Shown here: positions 30,722-38,556 of the stretch, one piece after another
How the letters are laid out: each line of letters opens with the position of its first letter
Position numbering within the stretch: position 1 is the stretch's first letter
Assembly (NCBI GenBank): GCA_937880845.1
Contig: CALFLL010000010.1
Coordinates: 1-52,804 of the forward strand
Direction of reading: 5' to 3'
DNA length: 52,804 bases
Source: an uncultured Drancourtella sp.
GTDB taxonomy: Bacteria > Bacillota > Clostridia > Lachnospirales > Lachnospiraceae
Translations under genes and position numbers: made by a program
Notes under the pieces: model-generated
What the model saw: only the letters and a program-made list of their open reading frames with translations
What the model was told of the DNA's origin: nothing
Databases searched by the model: none

Positions 30722-31590
30722 GTTGGATTCTCCTTTCGAATTTTTTCAATGGTTTCTTTTATGGCTTTGGCAGAAGAAGCGGGGGCATATTTTCCCGGAA
30801 GACCGGGACACAAAAATGCATGAATTCCAAGTTTCTCGGCTGATGAAAAATCAACGCCGCCCGGAGCAGAAGAAATGTCCGTAATCACCACGGTAGATTT
30901 CATTTTTAATAAGAGATCGGAGGTGATTACAACAGCAGGAATCGTATTAAATATATAATCGAAATCTCCGGCATATGTTTCAAAATCTTTTAAAGTGCCG
31001 ATTCTGTCTGCAATAAGTGCAGCTTGTGCAAGTTCTTTTTCTGAATCAGAGATGACGGAAAGTCTGCAAAACATTCCTTTTAAATAATGGGAAAGTGTAC
31101 TTCCGCATTTTCCGTATCCAAGTACGGCACAATGACTTTTGTGAAGATTGACAGGACTTTGCCGGATTGCTTCACAGATCGCACCTTCTGCCGTGGCGAT
31201 GCTGTTAAAACAAGAAAGAGATGAGTCTGCCATCAGATCAAAAACAAATACTCCTTTTTCTTTCAATGCGGATTGAAAATCCGGTGGGATACAGCCGCCA
31301 AAGAAAGACTGACCGGCTTTCAGGTGGGAAAGAAAAAACTCAGAAGACAGATTCCGACCAGCTATATGTTGAAAGACAGGAACAGGGCAGATAATGCAGG
31401 AGGAAAGCCAGAAGAGCTGTTCAGGGTCATCTACCGGTGCAAGAAATGCATCAGCAGAACAATGATTTAGATTCGGTTTGTCACAAAGAGAACAGTAACC
31501 AATCCGTACAGGGGATAGGGATAATTGTTCTACAAGATATACTTGCCTCATATCTCCGCCTATGACTGCATAATCATATAGATATTTCAT
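30712..31590 (-). CDS. dpaA: Dipicolinate synthase subunit A
   Basis: A 292-residue NAD(P)-binding dehydrogenase-like protein (SpoVFA). The N-terminal domain starts DYAVIGGDMRQVYLVEQLS, and the Rossmann motif is HCAVLGYGKCGSTLSHYLKG (about residues 150-169), followed by DYIFNTIPAVV. The start is preceded by a strong GGGAGG. A mother-cell sigma-like promoter at 31616-31644 lies upstream. Length is normal. The adjacent dpaB and asnB continue the unit. Confidence 0.93.
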   Translation of the reverse strand: MKYLYDYAVIGGDMRQVYLVEQLSLSPVRIGYCSLCDKPNLNHCSADAFLAPVDDPEQLFWLSSCIICPVPVFQHIAGRNLSSEFFLSHLKAGQSFFGGCIPPDFQSALKEKGVFVFDLMADSSLSCFNSIATAEGAICEAIRQSPVNLHKSHCAVLGYGKCGSTLSHYLKGMFCRLSVISDSEKELAQAALIADRIGTLKDFETYAGDFDYIFNTIPAVVITSDLLLKMKSTVVITDISSAPGGVDFSSAEKLGIHAFLCPGLPGKYAPASSAKAIKETIEKIRKENPTCL

Positions 31591-31615
31591 TGAGAACCTC
31601 CCAAGATGTTTAATT

Positions 31616-31644
31616 TATCATATGTAAAAATTTTTCAGAAATGC
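31616..31644 (-). promoter_or_regulatory. Mother-cell sigma (SigE/SigK-like) promoter for dpaAB
   Basis: On the minus strand GCATTT, 14 bases, CATATGATA resembles the SigE pattern (xATATT, then CATAnnnT), and CATAnnnTA also satisfies the SigK -10. It is 26 bases before the dpaA start. dpaAB is a mother-cell gene pair in known spore formers. Assignment between the two sigmas is not possible by eye. Confidence 0.5.
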
Positions 31645-31671
31645 AACATATTTCCAAATAAACACAAAGCC

Positions 31672-31700
31672 TTGTCGCTTCAAAAGGGATATGCTAGTAT
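31672..31700 (+). promoter_or_regulatory. Promoter of the arsM-phosphorylase gene
   Basis: TTGTCG (31672-31677), a 17-base spacer ending TGC, then TAGTAT (31695-31700), giving an extended -10. It is 28 bases before the ATG at 31728. No ArsR-type dyad is obvious. Confidence 0.6.
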
Positions 31701-31727
31701 GTTTCTAAAAGAAAAGGAGATGGGAAG

Positions 31728-33260
31728 ATGACAGATATACGTACCAGGGTAAGAGAAGATTACACAAATATACTGGAAAAATCCATGCAGTCCCAAAGCG
31801 AGCATCCGTCGGGAACAGAAGATATTTCAAAAAGTGTCGGTTATTCAGAGGAAGAACTTGAAGTGGTACCGCCGGAGGCAAATCTGGGGCTCGGCTGCGG
31901 GAATCCGCTTCCGGGTGCACAGCTAAAAGAAGGAGAAGTGGTAGTAGATTTAGGGAGCGGTGCCGGATTGGACTGTTTTTTGGCAGGTGTAAAAGTAGGA
32001 AGACGTGGCCGGGTGATCGGAGTCGATATGACGGCGGAGATGATTTCAACCTCCCGCCAGACTGCAAAAAAACATAAGATTAGAAACGTAGAATTTCGAT
32101 TGGGAGAGATTGAAAATCTTCCGGTTGCCAATGATTATGCGGACGTATGTATGTCAAACTGTGTCATCAATCTTTCACAGAAGAAAGGCCGTGTGTATCA
32201 GGAAATTTTCCGGATTTTGAAACCGGGAGGACGGATTTCTATTTCGGATATCGTGGTGATGAGAAAACTGCCGCAAGACATTCTGGATGATCCGGATATG
32301 CACTCCTGCTGAGTGAGCGGCGCTTCCTCAGTTGAGGAACTGGAACAGATGATCAAAAGGGCAGGATTTGAAAATGTAGTCATAAAGCCAGCACCGGTTT
32401 CAAAAGAATACGAAGAAAAATGGGGAGGATCCCTGTCCATCGGGGAATATATCATGTCCGCCAAGATTACGGCAAGAAAGCCGGAGCATAGGATTTTATC
32501 CGAATTTGACTCGGAGAAAAAAGCTGTGATTAATCCGGAGAATATCGTACAATCGATCGAAAAGATACCTGAGATTGCAATATCCTGTTATTCCCATGTC
32601 ACATTTGAAAGAATGGCTGCGGAATTGAATGCAGAAATCATAGCGACAACAAGTACAGCCAATGGAACAACTCCTGTTTACCGTGCTTCCTACAATGGAA
32701 TGGAAATTGCACTTTTCATGATGGACGTAGGAGCTCCGACGAGCGTGGCAATGCTGGAAGATGTATTTATGATGGGAGTAAAAAAGGTCATTGTTTTTGG
32801 AACATGTGGTGTACTGGATCGGAATATCGAGGATTGTTCCATTCTTATTCCTGATTCTGCGGTAAGAGATGAGGGAACGAGTTATCACTACATGCCGGCC
32901 TCGGATGAAATTAAAGTAAACGAAAAGTATATGGAAGTTTTCACTCAGATGTTGGATGAATGGAAGGTGAACTATACGGTTGGAAAGGTTTGGACGACAG
33001 ATGCCATTTATCGTGAAACACCGGAAAAGGTGAAACGAAGAAAACAGCAGGGATGTATTTGTGTGGACATGGAATGTTCGGCAAATGCGGCAGTGTCCGG
33101 ATTCCGCGGCAAAGACCTGATGCAGTTTTTCTATGCGGCAGATAATCTGGATGCAGAGGAATGGGATGTAAGAAGTCTTGACAATCATTCTAAAATAGAA
33201 GAAAAAGATAAAATTGCCACGATTGCTCTGGAACTGGCCATCAGGATTGGAAGGCAGTAG
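31728..33260 (+). CDS. arsM: ArsM-type arsenite methyltransferase fused to a nucleoside phosphorylase domain, with in-frame UGA (probable selenocysteine) at codon 195
   Basis: The frame 31728-33260 (510 residues) has one internal stop, TGA at 32310-32312. Residues 1-260 are ArsM: Cys57 in GLGCGNP, motif VVDLGSGAGLDCFLAG (Cys83), the hallmark SNCVINLS (Cys145), then MHSC-TGA-VSGASSVEEL, so UGA replaces the cysteine of the conserved C[IV]xGA motif that binds arsenic. A hairpin follows (separate entry). After the ArsM tail (GEYIMSAKITA) the frame runs without stop into a PNP/UDP-phosphorylase-like domain (FGTCGVLDRNIEDCSILIPD, then GCICVDMECSANAA). A GTG directly after the UGA has no Shine-Dalgarno, arguing against reinitiation. 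The alternative is a nonsense mutation. Expected role: arsenite methylation, with nucleoside phosphorolysis of unknown purpose. Confidence 0.75.
32310..32343 (+). promoter_or_regulatory. Putative bacterial SECIS element (UGA plus downstream hairpin)
   Basis: Seventeen bases separate the UGA (32310-32312) from the loop of a perfect hairpin, TTCCTC (32324-32329) / AGTT loop / GAGGAA (32334-32339). A 6-bp upper stem, a tetraloop with G in its first two positions and this distance all fall within the published description of bacterial SECIS elements (loop 16-37 nt after UGA, G among the first two loop bases). Confidence 0.6.
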
Positions 33261-33350
33261 AAAAAGAGCAGAGAAAAATTTGGAAAAAATATAGGAACGA
33301 TACTTGAGGAATCAATCATACTGTGTTATGATAAAGTCTTGGAAAATGGT

Positions 33351-33386
33351 AAAAAGCCGATGGATAGAAGTCATCTGGCTTTTTCT
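33351..33386 (+). terminator. Terminator of the arsM-phosphorylase gene
   Basis: AAAAAGCC-G-ATG and CAT-CT-GGCTTTTT form the stem, followed by CTTT. It lies about 90 bases past the stop. Confidence 0.75.
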
Positions 33387-33441
33387 TTATTGTAAGAAAC
33401 GGTAGACAAAAGAGAAGAAAAGCAGGGGGGATTCTTTCGTT

Positions 33442-34797
33442 ATGAAAAAGAAAGTAGACAGAAGCCACTATTTGTTTGATAATCGGGCATTGACCGCACT
33501 GATCATACCACTGATCGTAGAACAACTTCTGGCGGTTCTTGTAGGTATGGCAGATTCCATTATGGTTGCAAGTGTAGGGGAAGCGGCCGTATCCGGTGTT
33601 TCTCTGGTAGACGGTGTGATGGTCTTGCTGATCAATATTTTTGCAGCTTTGGCAACCGGGGGAGCCGTAATAGCAGGTCAGTATCTTGGAAAAGGTGAGG
33701 AAGGAAAAGCATGTAAGGCAACCAATCAGCTGGTATGGTTTGTAACGATTATTGCGGTAGTTGTCATGGCGGTGATGTACCTTGGAAAAGGATTTATTTT
33801 ACATGTTGTATTTGGAAAGATTACGCCGGAAGTAGCGGGCTACGCCAATACATATCTGATGATCGTGACGGCTTCCATTCCGTTCCTTGCTTTATATAAT
33901 GCAGGAGCAGCAATTTTCCGATCTATGGGAAATTCAAAGGTATCCATGAAAGTGTCCATTATCATGAATATCATCAATGTATGTGGGAATGCGATTTTGA
34001 TCTATGGTTTTCATATGGGAACAGAAGGGGTGGCAATCCCGACATTGGTATCCCGTATAGTGGCAGCAGTCCTGATTACCATACTGGCCTGTGACCAGAC
34101 AATGGCATTACATATTACAAAGTCATGGAAGTACCGTTTTGACTGGAAAATGGTTAAAAAAATTCTGGGTATCGGGATACCAAACGGGCTGGAAAACAGT
34201 ATGTTTCAGCTTGGAAAGATTCTTGTGCTGAGTCTTGTATCTACATTTGGGACATCAGCTATTGCAGCCAATGCAGTCGGTAATGCGGTTGCAAGTTTCC
34301 AGATTCTTCCGGGAATGGCAATTTCGTTGGCAGTCACAACCGTCATTTCCAGATGCGTGGGAGCAGGAGATTATGAGCAGGTACGTTATTACACAAAGAA
34401 ACTGCACGTCATTACTTACATCTGTACGGTCGTTACATGCAGTATCATTATTTTAGCGTTGCCGCTCATTGTGCGGGCTTATCAGCTTTCCCCTCAGACG
34501 GCTCAGGAAGCAGAGAAGATTCTGACATTCCACGGAGTATGCGGAATGTTGATCTGGCCGTTGGCATTTACACTTCCATCCGTATTCCGTGCGGCAGGAG
34601 ATGTGAAATTTACAATGCTGACCTCTATTATTTCCATGTGGATTTGCAGGATCGTATTAAGCTATGTCATTGGAAAGCAAATGGGTGTTGGTGTGTTTGG
34701 CGTATGGATTGCCATGATTCTCGACTGGTGTGTCCGTATGGTATGTTTCATTTACCGTTATCGGAGCAAAAAGTGGATGGGAAAAGCACGGGTATAA
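33442..34797 (+). CDS. MATE-family multidrug efflux transporter
   Basis: A 451-residue polytopic protein with about 12 hydrophobic helices in two homologous halves. MATE features are LIIPLIVEQLLAVLVGMADS at helix 1, GGAVIAGQYLGKG in the first half and the equivalent ISLAVTTVISRCVGAGDYEQ in the second. GGGGGG-type ribosome-binding site, ATG 33442. It exports cationic drugs or metabolites using an ion gradient. It lies next to the arsM-like gene but behind its own terminator, so a link to arsenic is not supported. Confidence 0.92.
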   Translation: MKKKVDRSHYLFDNRALTALIIPLIVEQLLAVLVGMADSIMVASVGEAAVSGVSLVDGVMVLLINIFAALATGGAVIAGQYLGKGEEGKACKATNQLVWFVTIIAVVVMAVMYLGKGFILHVVFGKITPEVAGYANTYLMIVTASIPFLALYNAGAAIFRSMGNSKVSMKVSIIMNIINVCGNAILIYGFHMGTEGVAIPTLVSRIVAAVLITILACDQTMALHITKSWKYRFDWKMVKKILGIGIPNGLENSMFQLGKILVLSLVSTFGTSAIAANAVGNAVASFQILPGMAISLAVTTVISRCVGAGDYEQVRYYTKKLHVITYICTVVTCSIIILALPLIVRAYQLSPQTAQEAEKILTFHGVCGMLIWPLAFTLPSVFRAAGDVKFTMLTSIISMWICRIVLSYVIGKQMGVGVFGVWIAMILDWCVRMVCFIYRYRSKKWMGKARV

Positions 34798-34805
34798 GAG
34801 AAAAA

Positions 34806-34855
34806 GAAAGAGAAACATCGAGGCAGATAATCTGTCCCCGGTGTTTCTCTTTCTT
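34806..34855. terminator. Terminator after the MATE gene
   Basis: GAAAGAGAAACA (34806-34817) pairs with TGTTTCTCTTTC (34842-34853), a 12-bp perfect stem with flanking A and T tracts; probably bidirectional. Confidence 0.85.
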
Positions 34856-34862
34856 CTTTATG

Positions 34863-35288
34863 TCAAAAATGTTTCTTAAAATGTTTATATAACAGAACTC
34901 CGATCACATATTGCAGGATACAAAGGCCAAACATTAGGACGATGATCCAGGTGGCTGTATGCAGGACGGTCAATATAAAGCTAAGAAATAAGAGGAGGAG
35001 AAACATAAGTTGGTTTGTTAAAGCGCCTGCCTTCATTCGCAGATAGATGTTTCGTTCATCCGTACGTTCAATATGAGCGTCCGTTTGCTTTTTTTCATAT
35101 TCGGCTCTGTGGGAAGGCATTTCATAATAAAAAGTTTTAACAAATGGAATGCAGGAAGAAATAAAAATCCCAAAACCTATAGAAAAAAACAAAATAGAAT
35201 AATAAGAGTTTTTATTGACTGCAAAACCAATACAGACAAAGACAATACCCAAAATCATACTATAAATAAAAGATTTTTTTGTTTTCAT
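34863..35288 (-). CDS. Small integral membrane protein, paralogue of the upstream gene
   Basis: The start is ATG 35288 (AAGGGGTG upstream). The 141-residue product has four hydrophobic segments, two on each side of a charged loop (HIERTDERNIYLRMKAGALT). The same loop motif, DERNI then AG-x-x-TN, occurs in the upstream neighbour, showing the two are diverged duplicates. Such proteins (DUF2178/DUF3796-like) are usually encoded after a small XRE regulator, as here. Function unknown. Confidence 0.75.
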   Translation of the reverse strand: MKTKKSFIYSMILGIVFVCIGFAVNKNSYYSILFFSIGFGIFISSCIPFVKTFYYEMPSHRAEYEKKQTDAHIERTDERNIYLRMKAGALTNQLMFLLLLFLSFILTVLHTATWIIVLMFGLCILQYVIGVLLYKHFKKHF

Positions 35289-35309
35289 ATGATACACCCC
35301 TTTTACTGC

Positions 35310-35699
35310 TTACATTTTTTTCGCAATGATATGGCTTACAAAAATGAGGATCACAGGATGAATGACGACAATGCTGCCGGTTATAACAGCAGGTACAATA
35401 TAATCCAATGCAATCAACAGAACGGTTGCAAATCCGACCAGGATCAAGGTAATCATATTGGTAACATTTCCGGCTCTTTCCTTTATGGCGATATTTCGTT
35501 CGTCGGAAACCTCGATTCGATAGTCCCTGTCTTCTTGGAGCATTTTTTCATGTAAGAGATTTGTGTGGGATACCGAAAAGATACATGCAAACAGAATAGA
35601 TAAAGCGATATCTGTCCAGGTTGGAAAATCAGTTATAAGGATGATGGTTATGATCAGCAGAGAGATTATATATCCCAGATACCACAGGTTACGTTTCAT
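35310..35699 (-). CDS. Small integral membrane protein (DUF2178-like)
   Basis: Translation probably starts at ATG 35699, overlapping the XRE gene by 11 bases; upstream codons in this frame are part of the XRE gene. The 129-residue product has two N-terminal and two C-terminal membrane helices around the loop YRIEVSDERNIAIKERAGNV. It is the paralogue of the gene at 34863-35288. Its coupling to an XRE regulator is the usual arrangement for this poorly understood family. Confidence 0.75.
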   Translation of the reverse strand: MKRNLWYLGYIISLLIITIILITDFPTWTDIALSILFACIFSVSHTNLLHEKMLQEDRDYRIEVSDERNIAIKERAGNVTNMITLILVGFATVLLIALDYIVPAVITGSIVVIHPVILIFVSHIIAKKM

Positions 35700-35904
35700 G
35701 TTCTTTCGCCTCCTCTTCGTAAATAAAAATTTCTTCAATACTTTTTCCGAAATATCGGGCAATCTTAAATGCAAGAAGAATGGAAGGGTTATATCTTCCG
35801 TTTTCCAAGGAGCCGATCGTCTGTCTGGATACTTCTAACGCTGAGGCTAATTCTTCCTGTTTGATTCCCCGTTCTTTTCTTAATTCTTCCAAACGATTTT
35901 TCAT
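35689..35904 (-). CDS. Small XRE-family regulator (71 aa)
   Basis: Begins at ATG 35904 (GAGAGGTCGCC upstream); the longer open frame is not needed. MKNRLEELRKERGIKQEELA followed by SRQTIGSLENGRYNPSILLA is the compact YgzD/SinR-like HTH found in short stand-alone XRE proteins, with the dimerising tail FGKSIEEIFIYEEE. It probably represses its own operon, which contains the two small membrane proteins downstream. Confidence 0.88.
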   Translation of the reverse strand: MKNRLEELRKERGIKQEELASALEVSRQTIGSLENGRYNPSILLAFKIARYFGKSIEEIFIYEEEAKEHET

Positions 35905-36008
35905 GGCGACCTCTCCTGTAATTAAAGTATGGAAAGTTTCCTTTCCTTTTCTGATTTCAATATAACTCTGAAAAAAGAAAATGTCAAGCTTACTTTCCAT
36001 AACGGAAA

Positions 36009-36899
36009 TTATTCTGATAAATTTTGTACTGTATCGATAAAATGAAGGACATCATCCGGAGCGTTCAGACTGTAAAGGATTCCATAAGGAATTTCATATT
36101 CCCAGTTTACCGGAATAGAAACTAATCCGGGGTGTACGTCTTTCCAACACTCGATGGTAAGTAATACATGCCCTGTTTCGGCACAACGGTTGAATACAGA
36201 TAAATCATAAAATGGAGGGAGATCTTCAATCTGGATTTTAGGATGATTTTTCTCAAGGTTCTCTCTTATTAAATCATTGATACCAGAATCTCCGCGGCGG
36301 ACCATCATCAGGGTTTCACCATACAGATCTTGTATATCAATACAGGTTCGTCCGGCCAGGCGGTGTTCCCGTGGGACAGCGATCATTTTTCTGTATTTAC
36401 CGATGGGTAAAAAGTGGCACATGGAAAGCCAGGTTTTGGAATCACATACACCGATCAAAAAGTCAAATTTTTCTCCCAGTTTTTTTATTTCTGATAAAAT
36501 TCCTTCATGGTTATCTTCAAAAGGAACAAGATGAAGTTTATAATCGGAAAAACGATGATTGACACGATACCATAAGTCCATAAAAGGTTTTGCAGGATTT
36601 AAAAGAGAAGTCCCGACGCAAAAAGTCGTATCGCATGTGTGGATGGCAGCATTTGCTCTCGCAATGGACTTCTTAGAGTAATCGATCATAAATTTTGCAT
36701 CGTTGTATATGATCGTTCCGGCAGAGGTCAAATGAACTCCGGAAGGAGTACGGTCAATCAATTTTAAGTTCAGATGATTTTCAAGAGTATTCATCTGTTT
36801 CATAACAGCGGTTGGTGATAAATGCAGATGTTCTGCAGCTTTTGTAAAGCTTCCGCAGTCAACAACGATAAGGAATGTATCAAGTAATGGATTATACAT
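36009..36899 (-). CDS. LysR-family transcriptional regulator
   Basis: A 296-residue LTTR: the N-terminal HTH (residues 1-60; FLIVVDCGSFTKAAEHLHLS then PTAVMKQMNTLENHL) and a C-terminal effector-binding domain containing FLIGVCDSKTW and LMMVRRGDSG. It is divergent from the flavodoxin gene, and a LysR-type dyad lies between them (36921-36937), so it very likely controls the flavodoxin/CMD-cupin pair. The effector is unknown. Confidence 0.9.
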   Translation of the reverse strand: MYNPLLDTFLIVVDCGSFTKAAEHLHLSPTAVMKQMNTLENHLNLKLIDRTPSGVHLTSAGTIIYNDAKFMIDYSKKSIARANAAIHTCDTTFCVGTSLLNPAKPFMDLWYRVNHRFSDYKLHLVPFEDNHEGILSEIKKLGEKFDFLIGVCDSKTWLSMCHFLPIGKYRKMIAVPREHRLAGRTCIDIQDLYGETLMMVRRGDSGINDLIRENLEKNHPKIQIEDLPPFYDLSVFNRCAETGHVLLTIECWKDVHPGLVSIPVNWEYEIPYGILYSLNAPDDVLHFIDTVQNLSE

Positions 36900-36920
36900 G
36901 AAATGTCCCTCCTAAAAAGC

Positions 36921-36964
36921 ATAAACTTTATGTTTATACAATCATAACATATCGGATATTCCGA
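36921..36964. promoter_or_regulatory. LysR-type operator and second palindrome in the divergent gap
   Basis: ATAAAC-TTTAT-GTTTAT (36921-36937) has the T-N11-A geometry of LysR boxes, and TCGGA-TAT-TCCGA (36952-36964) is a second perfect dyad 14 bases on. Both lie between the LysR gene and its divergent target. Confidence 0.65.
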
Positions 36965-37023
36965 ATCAATGAAAGAAGTGGTATGTTGGAAAAAGAAAAA
37001 ATAGATTTAGGAGGATATAAGAC

Positions 37024-37560
37024 ATGAAGAAAGTATTGATCATTTCAGCAAGCCCAAGGAAAAACGGAAATTCGGATTTACTGTGTGAAAGATTTGCACA
37101 GGGAGCAAGAGAAAAAGGGCATGAAACAGAAAAGATCTTTTTGGCATCAAAACAGATTGGATACTGTAAAGGATGTGGTGTCTGCAATACGACACATCGA
37201 TGTGTACAAAAAGATGATATGGCAGAACTTCTCGACAAAATGGTCAATGCAGATGTGATCGTTTTGGCAACACCGGTCTATTTTTACTCCATGGACGGAC
37301 AGATGAAAACATTTATTGACCGTACCGTTCCCAGATATACAGAAATCAAAAATAAAGAATTTTATTTTATTCTGACCGCGGCAGATACCGAAAAAGCAAA
37401 TCTGGAACGGACGATGGAAGCATTCAGAGGTTTTACGGAGGACTGTCTTGACGGTGCCAAAGAAGCAGGCATCATCTATGGCGTGGGAGCATGGAATATC
37501 GGTGAAATCAAAGAAACTCCGGCATATGAAGAAGCATATGAAATGGGAAGAAATATTTAG
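37024..37560 (+). CDS. Flavodoxin-fold NAD(P)H-dependent FMN reductase family protein
   Basis: A 178-residue protein with GGAGG before ATG 37024. The FMN phosphate loop SASPRKNGNSD (residues 9-19), a CKGCGVC cysteine pair (about 48-54) and LATPVYFYSMDGQMKTFIDR identify the iron-sulfur-flavoprotein-like/NADPH-dependent FMN reductase group. It transfers electrons to an unknown acceptor. The 17-base spacing to the next gene marks a two-gene operon with the CMD-cupin fusion under LysR control. Confidence 0.88.
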   Translation: MKKVLIISASPRKNGNSDLLCERFAQGAREKGHETEKIFLASKQIGYCKGCGVCNTTHRCVQKDDMAELLDKMVNADVIVLATPVYFYSMDGQMKTFIDRTVPRYTEIKNKEFYFILTAADTEKANLERTMEAFRGFTEDCLDGAKEAGIIYGVGAWNIGEIKETPAYEEAYEMGRNI

Positions 37561-37577
37561 GATAGGAGGAAAAGAAC

Positions 37578-38318
37578 GTGGAAAAACAGACAGCAGGCAG
37601 AGATGCTTTAAATGATTTTGCACCGAAATTTGCGGAATTGAACGATGATGTATTGTTTGGAGAGGTGTGGTCAAGGGAAGACAAATTGTCATTAAAGATG
37701 CGTTCTGTTGTGACCATAACCGCTTTGATCAGTAAAGGAATCGTAGACCATTCTTTAGAGTATCACCTTTCCACCGCACGTAAAAACGGAGTGACAAGAA
37801 CAGAAATGGCAGAGATACTGACACATCTTGCTTTCTATGCAGGATGGCCGAATGCATGGGCAGCGTTTTCCATGGCAAAAGAAGTATACGCTGAAGACGA
37901 GGAACAGGAAGAGCACGGAGGATTTTTCGGACTGGGCGAACCAAACACCGGGTTTGCAAAGTATTTTACCGGTAACAGTTATCTGAAACCTCTGACCGAT
38001 CCAAAGGAAACGGTGTTTATTGCAAACGTAACCTTTGAACCGGGATGCAGAAACAACTGGCACATTCACCACGCCACAAAAGGAGGAGGACAGATTCTCT
38101 TGTGTGTAGACGGAGAAGGATGGTATCAGGAAGAAGGAAGGGATGCCCGCAGTTTAAAACCTGGAGATGTGGTAACGATTCCGTCAGGTGTGAAACACTG
38201 GCACGGAGCAAAGGCAGACAGTTGGTTTAGCCATCTTGCCATTGAGTGTCCGGGAGAAGATACAAAAAATGAGTGGCTGGAAGCAGTCACAGAGGAAGAA
38301 TATCAGGCCCTCAGGTAA
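37578..38318 (+). CDS. Carboxymuconolactone decarboxylase-like / cupin fusion protein
   Basis: GTG start at 37578 after GATAGGAGG. Residues about 1-105 are an AhpD/CMD-like helical domain (LSLKMRSVVTITALISKG, HLSTARKNGVTRTEMAEILT) and residues 130-246 a cupin with metal-ligand histidines in NNWHIHHATKGGGQILLCVD and SGVKHWHGAK. The two-domain build recurs in anaerobes next to flavodoxins and LysR regulators. The CMD part lacks a CxxC, so peroxidase activity is unlikely; an isomerase or decarboxylase role on a small organic compound is more plausible. Confidence 0.85.
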   Translation: MEKQTAGRDALNDFAPKFAELNDDVLFGEVWSREDKLSLKMRSVVTITALISKGIVDHSLEYHLSTARKNGVTRTEMAEILTHLAFYAGWPNAWAAFSMAKEVYAEDEEQEEHGGFFGLGEPNTGFAKYFTGNSYLKPLTDPKETVFIANVTFEPGCRNNWHIHHATKGGGQILLCVDGEGWYQEEGRDARSLKPGDVVTIPSGVKHWHGAKADSWFSHLAIECPGEDTKNEWLEAVTEEEYQALR

Positions 38319-38340
38319 GGAAGGGTTATATCATATAGAA

Positions 38341-38386
38341 AGCCTTGGATTGTTTTTATATAAACAGGCAATCTGAGGCTTTTTTA
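38341..38386 (+). terminator. Terminator after the CMD-cupin gene
   Basis: AGCCTTGGATTG (38341-38352) pairs with CAATCTGAGGCT (38369-38380) including two G-U pairs, followed by TTTTTTATTTTTT. Confidence 0.85.
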
Positions 38387-38556
38387 TTTTTTACGATGAA
38401 GAAACATCTATGAAATGATTGAAAAAATAAGAAGAATAGTGTAAATTGTAGTATATATTTACTTCATACGACTTTATTAAAAAGTTACATAAGATGTCTT
38501 GTTTAGTACAATGGAAACGTAAAGAAACAACTAAAAGAGTAAAGGGAAGAGAAGGG

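Noticed and set aside
32313..33260. Independent phosphorylase gene starting at GTG 32313
   Set aside because: No Shine-Dalgarno sequence precedes this GTG, and the first 50 codons are ArsM sequence, so reinitiation as a separate gene is unlikely. It could not be excluded completely.
31728..34797. Arsenic resistance operon including the MATE gene
   Set aside because: A terminator separates the two genes, there is no arsR, arsB or arsC nearby, and the MATE protein has no arsenic-specific feature.
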